Both the position numbers and the translations under genes were made by a program. A stretch of DNA of 64,000 bases from Polytrichum commune (lineage: Eukaryota > Streptophyta > Polytrichopsida > Polytrichales > Polytrichaceae): contig OX485809.1 in the NCBI GenBank assembly GCA_950295325.1, positions 26,550,144 to 26,614,143 on the forward strand, in the 5' to 3' direction. The stretch's first letter is position 1. Every line of letters starts with the position of its first letter. The notes under the pieces are model-generated. The model searched no databases. It had not been told where the DNA came from and saw nothing but the letters and a program-made list of their open reading frames with translations. Positions 23,101-35,300 of this stretch are shown piece after piece.

Positions 23101-24055
23101 CGAGCATCTACAATGACAACAGGCGTACATTAAGTTCCCCCATAAGAACTATGGGGCATATCAGATCATTCAGGGGCAACCTCCAGTGAAATTTCCGAAC
23201 CAATCCCAGTCAAGTCTAAGCAATTTTGATCAATCCTAATTAAGCCCAAATAAATCAGAAAGTATGCTTATCTAATTGAGTAAGATTAATTACTCATACA
23301 ATATAATTACTAGATTTAAATCTAATTAAGATCGGTAATGAGATACTAATAATCCCCGTATCCAATTAATGCATGTGTAAATGAATGAATGAAATAAAAC
23401 ATCCCCATGAAAACTACATTCTAGCACATCTAAAGATGAAATAGGAAGCCTTCTACGGTAATAGATTATAGTTTTGTAACAAATTCCTTCAAACTTATTG
23501 GGGAAAAAAAAACTCTGTATAAGTTCTTAGCATCATCTTTGACACTTTCTCCAAACATATTTTATAAATAATATAAATAATAATTATAGGAAAAATAAAA
23601 AGAGCACACAAAGTGTCATGTACTATGTAAGATATCTATGAAGCACATTGAAATTGACTAAAAAAACCACTTGTTGTGGCTCGTGCTAATTTTCTACTAT
23701 AATTAATGTGGTTGTAACCCACATTAATTCTCATTACGAGAATTAGTGTGGACTCTATAAATTATTGGTTGTGGCCCACATTAATAAGAGTATTCGTTGT
23801 ACTTGATGTTTGATTTATGGTGTATTGCACCTATGGTCATCAAAAATATTTGAAGTTCCATAAGCAAAAGGAACCACAAAGAAAAAAACTTATATTGTAT
23901 TTAGTGTCGCCAATTCTATTTGTCTTCCTCAATACTAAACCAGTCATGTACTGTCAACAACACTAAATGTAAACCTAACATTATACATCACTTCTTGTAA
24001 ACAAGTTCTAAACATTATAGATGTACAACATTGCAATTGTTATGACTTGCTAAGT
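23100..24055. other. Noncoding; left part of the E4 target repeat
   Basis: No gene is visible. From about 23,890 to 24,055 the sequence is a diverged copy of the repeat at 61,155-61,323 (TTAGTGTC-CCAA, CTCAATACTAA, CATTATACATCACTTCTTG versus CATTATTTGCCATTCCTTG). This identifies it as the left half of the site into which E4 inserted. Confidence 0.5.
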
Positions 24056-24435
24056 GTTTTTGTGGGAGTCCAAATTCGACGGAAAGACGGAAATACGGAT
24101 TCAATTTCCGTATTTTACCCTGCTTGTATGAGGATAATAGGGTCTCTTAGGATAAATTAATTATACTAGGAAATAAGGCATTCTTAATCCGCCTTGTGCG
24201 ATAAAACGAATTAAAATGAGTATTATGACCGGTCCGTCAAAATGGATTGGCGGACCGTTCAATCATGGTCCGAACCGTTGGTCCGGACCAAGTAACGGAC
24301 GCGCCAAGATTACCCAACGGACCGGAAGTAGCGGTTACAACGGGTTTATGACGGTTGAGGGCAAACCGTCGGAAAACGGTTGTAACCGTCTTCCGTTAAC
24401 CCCAACGGTAACAGGGGAAGGAAGAGGGGGAAAGG

Positions 24436-24443
24436 TATTTAAG
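24436..24443 (+). promoter_or_regulatory. TATA-like element of E4
   Basis: TATTTAAG lies ~235 bp upstream of the ATG at 24,677, in a position suited to drive the single E4 transcript. The polyadenylation signal AATAAA at 27,014-27,019 would close a transcript of about 2.6 kb. Confidence 0.4.
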
Positions 24444-24676
24444 GGTCTCTCCCTTCTCCTCCCCACTTTTTTCTGATTCACAAAAGACAAATTTGTTGAG
24501 AGAACGAGTGGTGAGACTGTCGTCCTTTCGAACCGCCAGCAGTTGGATTGTTGGGGCCCCGCATTTTTTCAGTCACCGGCAGTTGGCTTGCCGGGACTCT
24601 GTAGCAGTTAGACGGAAGAGAGGGATCCGGAAGAGAGAGAGAGTCTTCAAGCCGGAAAGTTAGAAAGGAGAGGAAA

Positions 24677-26735
24677 ATGCCGGAAGCACGGGAAGAGGAT
24701 CAGCGGGAACCCATTCCGATTCCGCTCAAAGCTCTCACCCCTGCAATTCCGAGGGAGGATAGGGAGCTGCAGGAGCTCGCGGAAGATCTCCGGGTTATGG
24801 GCTGTGCGGGATTGCTCTCCAAACCCTGGAACCTCAGGGCGGAAGATACCCTACGTGAGTTCAAATTCGAGAGAGGAAATCAGTGGCTAGGAACAAAGAG
24901 GAGGGATCCGGAAAATTGGACTCCGGATACTTGGAACAGGGTCTACGGGTTTCCTAGGGGGATTGCAGAGGAGTGGGCAGGCCGCCGTGACGGCCTGTTC
25001 GCCGGAAAGTTCAGAGGGGACGCGGATCCAAAAGACGACTTCCATCCCGGGAACTGCCGGAACCTGAGGGAGAGGAGGGTACTCGAATTTCTCCTGCCCA
25101 TCCTCAATCCGGACAAGCCGAAGCGGATTAGCCTCACCATGGCTAACACCCTGTTCGGTGCCATGTCCGGAGTCCGGCCCGTGAACTGGGGTTTGATCAT
25201 CCAGGAGATAGTCGGGCGGGCCCTCCCCCACATTGGCCGGAAACCCTCCTTTCTCTCCCCCTTCATTTTGCACCTCTACCAGCACTTCGACTGCATCTTG
25301 GCAGAGGAGGAGGACCTGCTAACGATAGCGGCGGACGAGGTCACCTACAAGCTACTCCCGGAAGCCGGAGACCTCGAGACGGAGACTTCCAACGACCCAA
25401 TTCTTCCGGAAGCACCTCCCTCGTCACCCGGAAGCCCGCCGCCAACCGTCTCGAGGCCACTCTCTCCTCCTCCCCCTCACCATCATCCGGAAGCCGGACC
25501 CAGCCGGGAGACCACATGGCGGAATGTGGATCTATCCGCTTGGGACTTTCCGGAGAATCCCTTCAAACGGATCCAGGATGGGATGGAGGACCTGCAGAAC
25601 CAGTACTACCGACTAGAACACATCGTCCGAGGAGCGAACCAGGCTCTGGACGACTGCGGACCCGGAAATATTCTCCGAGAGTTGGCAAAGAGGGTGGACA
25701 GGAAGGAGCTGGAGCAGGCCAAGACGGAGAACGCCCATCTCACCGCGCAGGTAGTGGCTATGACTCAGGAGCGAAGAGATCAGGAAGTACCACGCGGAGC
25801 AGGCAGTGCTCTTCAGCCGGATCCGGGAGCTGGTGGGGCATCCGGCAGAGATCGTCAACAAGGCGCATCTCTACGACCGGATGATGGAGTCCGGAGAACC
25901 CGCTTCCGCCAGGCATACCCTTCCCATCCTCGTGAAATACTCGCGGACGATGAAGGATCTCCCGGCGGAAATCCAGAGGGTGGTTCCGCCAAGCGGAACA
26001 CCCCGGCGGGTACTCTATCCGGGTCCGCCCGGGTCCCCTACCGGAACCCTGTACGAGGTAGTTGGCGAGGTCGCTCTAGTTCAGAACCCGCCAACGTCTG
26101 CAGGACCCAGCCAGCAGGGAGAAGGCTCTCGGCCGGCTAGTTCCGGGAGAGCTCCGGAAGGGGTCCGTTCTCCCCAGGTGAGGAGGAAGAGTACCGGGTC
26201 GGTCAGATCCGGAAGAGGCCAGTCCCCTGTTCCGCGGAACTCGGATCGGTCCCGGACTCCGGACAGGGCTAGGACACCGATCCGACATCAGACTTCGGAT
26301 CGAGAGGCAACTCCGAGTAGGGGCAATGCCCCTATGGCCCACGCCTCGCCGTCGTCTCCTCCGGACTGCCAAATGGTCAGTCCCTTTCCTCCGCCACCCT
26401 CAAGAGCGGCCTCCAACAGGGATCCGCGGACTACCTCGATGTCGGGCGGGCAGAATCCGGAACAGGGCACCGGAAGCGATCCTTCTCCGGTCCGGAGCAT
26501 CCGGAAAGAGACAGTTTCCGGAACCCCAGGGGCAGTCTCCGGAACACCAAGGACCGGGACACCGCGGACCGAGGGAGTAGCGGATTCGGAGGACGAGATT
26601 GCCCCGTCTCCGAACATGAGGAGGATGCTCACACGGCTCCAGAAGGCATCGCCGGGTGGAGGCTCATCCGCCGTCAGCGGACTCGGCAGTCATTCGAAGG
26701 AAGGATCGGCTCAGAAGAAGCACCGCTCTTCTTAG
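24677..26735 (+). pseudogene. E4 gag-like protein, one frameshift
   Basis: From the ATG at 24,677 the first frame is protein-like to about 25,785, after which the +1 frame takes over (KYHAEQAVLFSRIRELVGHP) to the stop at 26,735. Repairing one base would give about 685 residues. The N-terminal ~210 residues form a conserved-looking globular part (WTPDTWNRVYGF, GKF, RRVLEFLLPILNPDKPKRIS, VNWGLIIQEIVGRALPHIGR, SFLSPFILHLYQHF). A Pro/Ser/Glu linker, a coiled coil (about residues 300-400) and a long Ser/Arg/Pro-rich tail follow. No zinc knuckle, protease or RT is present. Spacing of W-x-x-[IV]-[IV]-Q and S-x-F-[IL] motifs resembles the frame at 52,754. It could be a gag-only (TR-GAG-like) protein or a putative plant transposon protein. 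A programmed shift cannot be excluded. Confidence 0.55.
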
Positions 26736-27182
26736 CTTAGAATGGCATCTAGATTAGTGAGGTAGAAAGGTAGAAAGGTAGAACTTAGGAGTTTTTGTAA
26801 ATGAGGAATAAAATTCTCCCTTGGGTGTGTCACCGGAAAATCCGGATCTTGATCCGGGAAACCCGGGAGAACGAGTGTAGTTAGGGTTTTCCTTAGCGGC
26901 GGCCGCTTGGGCCGCCGCCCTCAGTTTAGGGATTTTGGGCCTCTACTTAAGGCTGAATAAGGAGTTGGGGAAGGGTTCCTTCTCCATTGTTGTATTTCGA
27001 TTGCTCCTACTCCAATAAATGACTTGGTCTCTCACTTCTTGACTTTCCTTGGTTGATGTTTGCATGAATGATCCGGAGATTGTTAGCGGAGGAGAGAGAG
27101 AGAGAGCATGAGGGAGTTCCGGATAGGACATGGGAGAGGAGACCCGGATCTGATCCGGTTATTGCCTTGTAGATCCTCTCTG

Positions 27183-27660
27183 TGTGTAGTGGGAGGGAAA
27201 CCTCACTAACCCGGATGGTTGAGTAACGTCTAGGTGGGATAGCCGCTGGGAGGATTGGGTGAGATCCGGAAGGGATCCGGACTCACGCCAATCTGATCTT
27301 CTAAAGAGGTCCCACCGCCCTTAGACGGACCAATCCGGAATGTGGTACAGATCGCCCAGTTAACTCATATTGAGTAGAATCCAAGGTAGAGGTAGTCGGA
27401 TAGATCTGTCGGAAGGAGGAGGGAAGGACCGGATCAGTTAGGGTTCCGGGTTGGAGGCCACCTCCGGAGTGTAGTGGGAAGGGATCCTCAGTGTTCCGGA
27501 TGCCCGCGTAACGTCTAGGTGAGGTAGCCGGAAGGGAAAGGTTGGGCACAGGTCCGGAAGAGACCCGGAATGGCGCCAATCTGATCCTCCGAAGAGGCCT
27601 CATCGCCGGAGCACGGGACAATCCGGAAAGTGGCATGGATCACCCACTTAACTCGTCGAG
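27183..27660. repeat. Tandem duplication, 286-bp period, in E4 3' region
   Basis: GTGTAGTGGGA at 27,183 and 27,469 begin two diverged copies that share GTAACGTCTAGGTG, GCCAATCTGATC, GAAGAGG/AAGAGG and CAATCCGGAA..TGG segments. Identity is roughly 75-80 percent. This noncoding 3' part of E4 shows no open frame of note. Confidence 0.7.
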
Positions 27661-28124
27661 TCAGATCTCCAGTTGGAATCCGGACTCCTCTAGTCCCTGT
27701 GGTCCCAAGAAACAATCCGGATCTCTCTGTGTGACCTGCCAAGACGGATCTGATCAATCCGGATTGATTGTGAGGGAGTTTCCGGATTCCAATCTTATCA
27801 AGGACGTCTTCACCGGAAGAAACCACCTAATCTAGAGGGTAGATGTAGAGGGGTGAGTAAGCATTATAACTAGGACCTAGAGGTACAATCCGGAAAGGCA
27901 CACTCCGGAAAAAGACTAAGAGTGTCCCCAAAGACTAGAAGTCCGGAAACTAGGCTTTCCGGAAATCTGGCTAAGGAAGAGGAAGTAAGCAGGTACGGAA
28001 CGTGCTAGACCTCCTACACTTCACAGGATCCCTGGACGATACTAGGGTCATCCAGACAAAACCGGATTAGGCACTTAAAAACGCCAATCCGGATATGTTG
28101 GTGTTCGCGTGTTCCCACAGTTTT

Positions 28125-31100
28125 CGTTAGACATTTCAATCATCCATGACAATATCACATTGTGGACGTGTTAGGATGAACTAAAGTGAGTTGAGATAAT
28201 AAGATTTGTGAACTTGTTCGTAAGAAGTGTCATAATTTTATAAAACATATCGTTTCTAACTAGAATGACGTAAAATTGAACCAAAACAATTACTACAAAA
28301 ATTAAGATGCTCAAAAATTTCAAAAAACATACAATTTTTTTTTTATCAATGGTTATGCATATGTAGAAAAAATACCATAATTTTCAAAATTATTTATGGC
28401 ATATAATAAAGGGTAGCAAAGTTTTATCGCACGTGGTTATGAAACGTAAGGGGGGTGTGATCGCCCTGAGAGAAATCTTTGCACTATTGCTCTCCCTCTT
28501 TAGTATGACATTTTTGGGAAATACAAAAAAGTCGTATTATCGAGGTGTCGTCTTCTCATTACTATGACAAATGACATAAAGTTGTCATACTATTGAGGGA
28601 ATACGAGAACATAAGTAATATGAGCTTAAAGATATATACAACAAGTTTAAGCAATATAGATGGTATGAAATAATAACTTATAACTCCAAACAATTACAAA
28701 TATTCTCATGAACTCTTAAAATAAGAGTCCAAAGATCTTTGGTGTTGCCTATCCAAGTTAGCAACTGTCATCTTATCTAAATTCCCATCTAACTTTTGGA
28801 AAGTAATAATTTCATTAACACCAAAATATAAAGAGTTCTCTAATAAGAAACTAGACAACAATGATGCATGACGTTTAGCATCAAGATACTGGTGATACTA
28901 TATCACCCGTGTACAAGGTAACACCCTAAACGGAGATTCTATATGTTGCATTATCAAGTGTTGTAGTCGTATAAAAGAGGGAGTTTTGAACTAAAAAGTT
29001 TGGTCTCGTAAAAATGTGTCGTAATGTTGAGGGTGTCGTATTAATGAGGTTGGACTATACCAACATGTTATTTGTTTAAAAATCAATAAGAAGATAATGT
29101 TACATACTTATTTACCTTGATTTGGATGTATTATAGAGGTGGAACATTTTCAAATAAATTATTGTCATAAAAGAAGTTCTAAAACATTGCCATATACATT
29201 TTATTTTCTTTATCAATATAATTCTTTTAAATATCAATACAATGGTCATTTAGGGGGTAAGGTTTCTACTATGGCTGGCTTTGACCATTTTGTGAAGTAG
29301 TCTGGTGGACTTCTCCTCTCGGTGAAGTTGTCCAATACACTTCTCCTATAGGTGGTTACACTACGGCCGGTCAAGACTTCTTAAGGCATTATTTTATTGT
29401 GTTTTCATCTTCTCCGGCATACCATCCCTCGCCTCAAACAACCATGTCTTGGGCGAAAGTTCTTGACCGGCCGGTGCACTTCTCCACCGTAGTGTAAAGC
29501 GGCCCTAAGGTTGCCGTGGCTTGTGGCTTTTAAAGTATAATTCAACTACTGTAATTTTCACGAACTTCAAATGCTTATGATATGTGGCAAGCCTTGATAT
29601 TCCTTGAACTTAGTTAATTGGTTTAGGGGTTACATTGTTGCTAATCATCCCAATTCAATACCAAAGTAGGGATGTGAGTGTGCACATAACATTATTCAGA
29701 TCCAAACCAACGTTATGTGGCACTGACAATATTCTACATAATATTTCCAGATATTTCTCACATTCAAATATCTGGAAATATTTTGTGGAATATTGTCATT
29801 GCCACATAACGTTGTCATGGTCTATGCAATTTACATGGCCAATTGATTAGACCTCTACACAATCAATTTTCTTCTCACATGTATGTCTGCCCATGATCGG
29901 TTGTGAATATCATCAATGCCCATCAATAAGCCATTTTTCCCAACATTAATGACACATTGAACTTGCCATCATTCTCTTCCGCCTCGTGACTTTGGGAAGG
30001 ACGAATCAACCCTTGCTAAATAAAAAAGAAACAAAATAACATGTCGAAGTGTGTGACATGCTTGCTAAGAGTTGATCAATGTTCCTTCTAACAATGCCAC
30101 TTGTTGTGACGACATATGCGTATGATATGCTAGCTAATTAAGGCAAGTTGTGGAAGTCATCAATCATCAACCTTGCAACCTCATTGGTAATTCAAATGTA
30201 AGCACCAAACCTAAGGGTTTTTTTGGGGCCTACACTCAAATGAAATCTATGCCAAACAGTAATATCATGCTACATACATTAACAACATGGGTTTTTGACA
30301 TACTGGGAAAGATGAGCGTTGTTTTTATCAAAATCACTACATATTATCTCACACTTGAACACAACAATATGAAATATGAAATTAAATGTACGAATGTTGT
30401 ACACGTTTAGAGTGAATCCTATGGCATCAAACGGGGAAGGCATGCATTTTCTCAAAAATTACATTTAGACCACAATTGATGCACTCCTGCAGTTCATGGC
30501 ATGTAACTCAAGGATTGCATCAAACACACAAAGATAAGAGCACATTAACTTGGCCACAATCTAGAGAGCAAAACAAAGGAAGCCCACGAGAGCTCCAATA
30601 GTCGCTAGTTTGCAAAAGCCTAGAACCCAAATGGGCCAAATGCAAACCCTAACAAGAAGACACATGATAGTCATTGAGGATTTTGACCATATGAAAACAA
30701 TGGATGAATTGTGAAGTGGATAAAACTAACACATCTATTGTACAAAAGGAGGCCATGAGGTTCATACCCCAATCACACCAAAATTTTCTCGTCTGGTTCC
30801 AACCAGTGATTGGGGAGATTTTTGGGCATAATCGGTGGAGATCCTATTGTTTGCAAGTCTAACCAGTTACATGTTGACATCCTTCGGGATTTCTATACTA
30901 ATTTGAGGTATATTCCATAAATTCCTATGAAGTGATCGGTAAATCTCTTGAAGTCTTGAACTTCAACCGGTTATTTCTCAAACTCAATCGGTTCATTTGT
31001 AACTAAGGGCCACTTCACACATGAGCCAAGAGCCGTGAACTTGTAATGGTGAGGACCCTTGATTCTCATCCAAAGGCCGTACCATGTGTGTTGGGAAAGC

Positions 31101-31800
31101 CGTTTTATGTAGTCACGGGCCCTCAGGCATAGTGTTAAGTGAGAATGGACCATGTTGCGGGACCATTGCATATTTTGTTGGCGGAAAAAGAGGGGAGGAT
31201 TTGGTTTAGTATAATATGTGTCAAAATCTATCAATTTAAGAGGATTACTTGGTGGTGTTTATCTGTCTTGGAATTTGTCCTAGAATCTGTTATGAAATCT
31301 GCCCTGCCATCTTGTCCTGAAATTTGTCATGCTGGAAAAAATATTAAAAAAAAATCATGTTTTCTTGGAATTTGCGTTATGAAGGTGAGCTTGACAAAAA
31401 TTTCCGAGAGAACACGAAACCTTATCCGTAGTCCGCCATGTAGGACTCCATGTAGACTTTTCATCCATGAAGTCTTCTTTGGACCTTTAAGCCTTCACCT
31501 TCGTGTGTGAAGTGAACTTGGATGGTCTCTGCCCTTTCGACCAATGAGAGCTCTTTGATTGAAATGGTCACGGGGGTTCAGTCATGTGGGCCTTCAGTCA
31601 TGTCTCCCTAACTGTCGGTATTGCCGGATCATTGGTTCCAGCCATGAAATTGGGGGGGATTATTTTGAGAAATAAATGCTGGCCCACCACATTTCCGGTG
31701 CACCGGCCATCGGTCCAGAGTTTCCATGAAGTGATGTGGTCGGCAAGATTCTGATCAGACGGTGATCGGCATCGTTCCAGGCTTGCAGGGAAATATATAT
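28125..31800. other. Intergenic, AT-rich, no gene seen
   Basis: 28,125-28,300 is the right half of the E4 target repeat. No recognisable protein or RNA gene was found in the remainder. It contains a long near-perfect hairpin (29,708-29,814, listed separately) and a possible small inverted-repeat element at about 29,248-29,515. The latter has ends resembling TTAGGG..TTTCTACTATGG / ACACTACGG..GCGGCCCTAA. Confidence 0.45.
29708..29814. ncRNA. Long hairpin, 49-bp arms, 9-nt loop (small-RNA precursor or MITE)
   Basis: Arms 29,708-29,756 and 29,766-29,814 pair at 46 of 49 positions, separated by CTCACATTC. The left arm starts CAACGTTATGTGGCA and ends CCAGATATTT. The transcript of either strand would fold into one long stem with three isolated mismatches, compatible with a plant microRNA or siRNA precursor. 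A young foldback transposon is an equally good reading. No target site or promoter was identified. Confidence 0.5.
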
Positions 31801-31885
31801 TAGGTTATAGTTGGGGGCCAAGTTGGGTGGCTACTTAATCTGTCTGTATCGTTCATTCAATGTGATAGGATTCCTCTTGTCGATG

Positions 31886-32086
31886 CAGGTCCTGCTCTTG
31901 TCTGGTTCCGAAGGTCTGCGAAGTTTGAACAACAAGTTAGCTAGCGGCGATCAGGCTTACTCTCCACCACCATCCGCTGCACAAGTAGCGTTTCAGCCAT
32001 TTCGCGCCTTCGTCTTGAGCAGATTCCTGCAGATGCACCAAGAGGAAGAGGTCTTCAAATTGAGAAGCATCAGACAACATTGCGAA
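31886..32086 (+). CDS. Candidate upstream exon of the lipase-GTPase gene
   Basis: The frame from the ATG at 31,877/31,886 reads LASGDQAYSPPPSAAQVAFQ and ends at a strong donor (GCGAA|GTAAGT). It looks coding. Joining it to the acceptors at 32,297 or 32,301 puts it out of frame with the next exon or hits a stop. It is therefore either a 5' untranslated exon, uses an acceptor I did not find, or marks a frameshift. Confidence 0.35.
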
Positions 32087-32306
32087 GTAAGTTCCCTCTT
32101 TACTACATTGTGTACCGCAAGGCTGCAGTATCACACACAACCAAAATACATAGGCAACACCTTGCCATACACTCTTAGGCATGAACTCACATTCCCGTGC
32201 GTACTTAATATAGTGGCAGATTCTTGGTGTGCCCTATCTCATGTTTGCCCTATCTCATGTTTGCACTCTCTGACCGGCTGTTCTCTGCGTCCTGCAGACA
32301 GGATAA

Positions 32307-35300
32307 ATGGGTGACTTTCATCCATCGGGCGATTCCAGCGATTCCCGGCATATAACCCCGCGACGAGTGGACTTGTGGCGAGCTTTTCTGTGCGCAGAGG
32401 CGATCTATGAGGATCATCAAAAAGTTGAAGAATTTATAAGAGCAGCCCAGAAAGAGCTGCGACCGTCTCAACAGCTCCTGAAAGTCCATATATCGTGTGA
32501 GAAATACAGCCTGGAACGGAATGCGTCCAAGTTCCTTGTGGCGTACGCTGAGGATGCCACTTTCATTGCATTTATAGGCTCGACAAAATTCGAAGAAAAC
32601 AGCAGCGAATATAATTTTGCAAATTACCCAGCTCGGCGGGGATCCTCTCAGTATCACTTGGGGATCGAAGAACGTGCCAATGCCTGGTTCACGGGAGATG
32701 AGTTGAACAGTATCGTCTCTGAGTTGCTCAATCGGCCTGAAGAGTCTCCAGAGTCTGCAGATTCAGATGGAAACTCTCAAAAGTCTGCAGACACTGAACA
32801 AAAGTGTAAGAAGTCTATGAAGCGAATCATCTTTTGCGGGCACAGGTTGGGAGGGTCCCTGGCACACATGGTGTTGCTGCGGACCATGATGAAGTCAAAG
32901 GGAAAATCTGGGAGACTTCAGTTGCGCAAAGCTTTCAAGAAAGCCGTGAGTTCTGTGTCCACTTTTAAGTGATGGAGCCCTCAAACATCATATAAGTGAG
33001 CCCACAGTGCAGTCCTAGGATAAATTTGAATGGTTATCTGCATGAGTACATGAGGCTTTAACTTGATGCTCTTTGCGAATTATACAGTTATGCCCAATCG
33101 AACTGCATTGTTCATACCAACAAGTTACTACTGCTCAGGAAGTAAGAATTAAATGAAACCGGGAACTAGGAACTGATGAGGAGTTTGGTTGCAGGGTCAA
33201 GTAGTACTGGGTGATCAGACGATGATCTCGATTGCGTTTGGAGCTCCTCCCATATGTGTTCGCAATGTAGCTCAAGATGTGAATAGCGATAACGATATTT
33301 ACTTATGTTTCTTCAACTGTGACCATGGAGAAGATAATCATGCCATCAACGTCGCACATAGCAGGGCTAAATCGTCGAACTCGGCAAATTCAGAGGACCA
33401 CACTAGTGAGTCAAAATTTCAATCTATTGGTGTTCCCTTGGTGTTGAAGGGGAACGAGAAGACAGAGGACGGATCCTCTAATTGGGGGAAGCGGGAGTTC
33501 AGTGATAAATACCGATCTGCAGTAAGGTAAGCCTTTTATTGAATCCTAGCACCCATTCCCAAGCCCCTGTTAACACCGAAGTCAAACATATTATCCTTCT
33601 AACTCAATTGCTATCTATCTATCTATCTATCTATCTATACATATATATATATATAAGGGGTCCGCAATCACTCAGAGTTTATATTCAACATCCCTCTCTT
33701 ACTAAATACAAACAATACAAAAATGCCTTGATGCATCAACAACTTTTCACAATCTATCAATATGTCTGGGACAGGAACTTAGTTTCCGAGCTGCCATGCT
33801 TCGATCCTGCAGACGAGCTTGATGATTTAATGCCAAATACAGGAGAGCTGGCTACTTCAATAGTCTCCACACCATCCCCAAAAGTAAGTATAGTACTGTG
33901 CCCCTTCTTGTCCTCCGCATGCCTTGATCTGTGCGTTGCTCTTTTGTATTCACCTTGTTGATTGCTTGTTGATTTATGACACACGTTGGGTGTGCGTTCA
34001 GTACAAGTTTTGATGGCACTCTGACTCACTTTTTGTGTTGCACATAGTTAACAAATAGTCTGAATATACACACGTATTGTAGGTTGCATTCATGAGACAA
34101 AACTTGGTCCAGAGCCGTGTGCATATATATATTTGACGTAAAAGAAATTATACAAGAAATGAATTCGCACAACTGATTCGCACAATCATTCGCATTGATT
34201 CGCACAAGTGGTTAAATGAGAAATTTTAGATAACCCGGGGAGTTTACTGATCATTCTGGACTCATGTCAATCGTTTATTTATGTTCAATGGTATTTGAGT
34301 ATGTTAGGGAATTAGACCTCAATCGAAAGTCTTGTGTACTTTTGCTAAGAAAGAGCATGTCAATTTCATTATACATGTACTAGGGTTCCTGATTTCAAAT
34401 TTTCTGTAAAAATGACAGCTTCAATCTAGTAAGTTGACCAAAACTAATCTAAGGACTGCTGCAAATGACAAATCACACCCAATTCACTCTGCCTTGTTTA
34501 CTATTGTAATTAAACTAGGGAATTGTGTCCTCCATTCACATAATCAAGAGGCAATATACTTTCTTGAGATGAGCTGATGATTGCAACATCAATTAATGTA
34601 TCCAGGTATTTTGTGCGATGTGGAAAAAATCTGATACCGGAAAGCCTTCCATCGAGATTATAGGAGACAATCTTTTGTTTCTTCGCGAGCCTGTTAAATT
34701 AAATGGAATGCGGCTTTGGCGACCCTTGGTGCAAACAGATCAATTTTTGCTTCTGGAGGAGAGTTCATCGAGCGATGCCAATGACGAGTCGGAGAAAGAT
34801 GTGAACATGATCACTGTCGTCACTGCCTTTGGAGCAGTAAGCCGTGTCATGACAGAGGTCAGACCTTTATATTTTTAAGACATTTAACTCCGGTCCCAGT
34901 GTGATTCCTGGTAACATGAATTTGGTCCCAATTTGGTGAAAGGACGCTTACACCGTCAGAATAATAAGTAATAAATAATAGATCGGTTTTTCTTTCTTTC
35001 AATATACTGATCTAGTTCCTGGTTGTAGTACTGTAGGAATTTGAGGGACAAGGAGAAGATACTGAAGTTCAAAGATTGTTGCGTCAAATTATGCAACTAT
35101 TCATGGCCCTGGTCAACCCCCCTTTGTGCACTCTCCCCAGTCCTGAGGAGCTCAACAAGTTAGACAGCATTGTACAATGTGAGAACTCCAAGATTACGAA
35201 GCTCTCTACTTTGTACTATATGTGAAAAGATAAAAGCTCGAGGCGGCCCTACGAAGTTGCATCTTCTATATTAATTGGATGTACTTCATAATGTTGAATT

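Larger units (their letters stand above)
24061..28119 (+). mobile_element. E4: 4,059-bp TG..CA insertion, TSD GTTTT, gag-like frame, no LTRs
   Basis: Begins TGTGGGAGTCC and ends GTTCCCACA (7-bp perfect inverted ends TGTGGGA/TCCCACA). It is flanked by GTTTT at 24,056-24,060 and 28,120-28,124. A related uninterrupted site at 61,155-61,370 runs through a single GTTTT, which confirms the limits to the base. The interior is strikingly rich in CCGGA/TCCGG, unlike the AT-rich flanks. It has a TATA-like TATTTAAG at 24,436, one long frame (24,677-26,735 with a frameshift) and AATAAA at 27,014. I compared the ends with the interior and saw no long terminal direct repeat. Confidence 0.8.

Noticed and set aside
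24887-27826. Minus-strand and alternative-frame ORFs inside E4 (up to 132 codons)
   Set aside because: Shadows of the plus-strand frame or of CCGGA-rich noncoding DNA; no domain.
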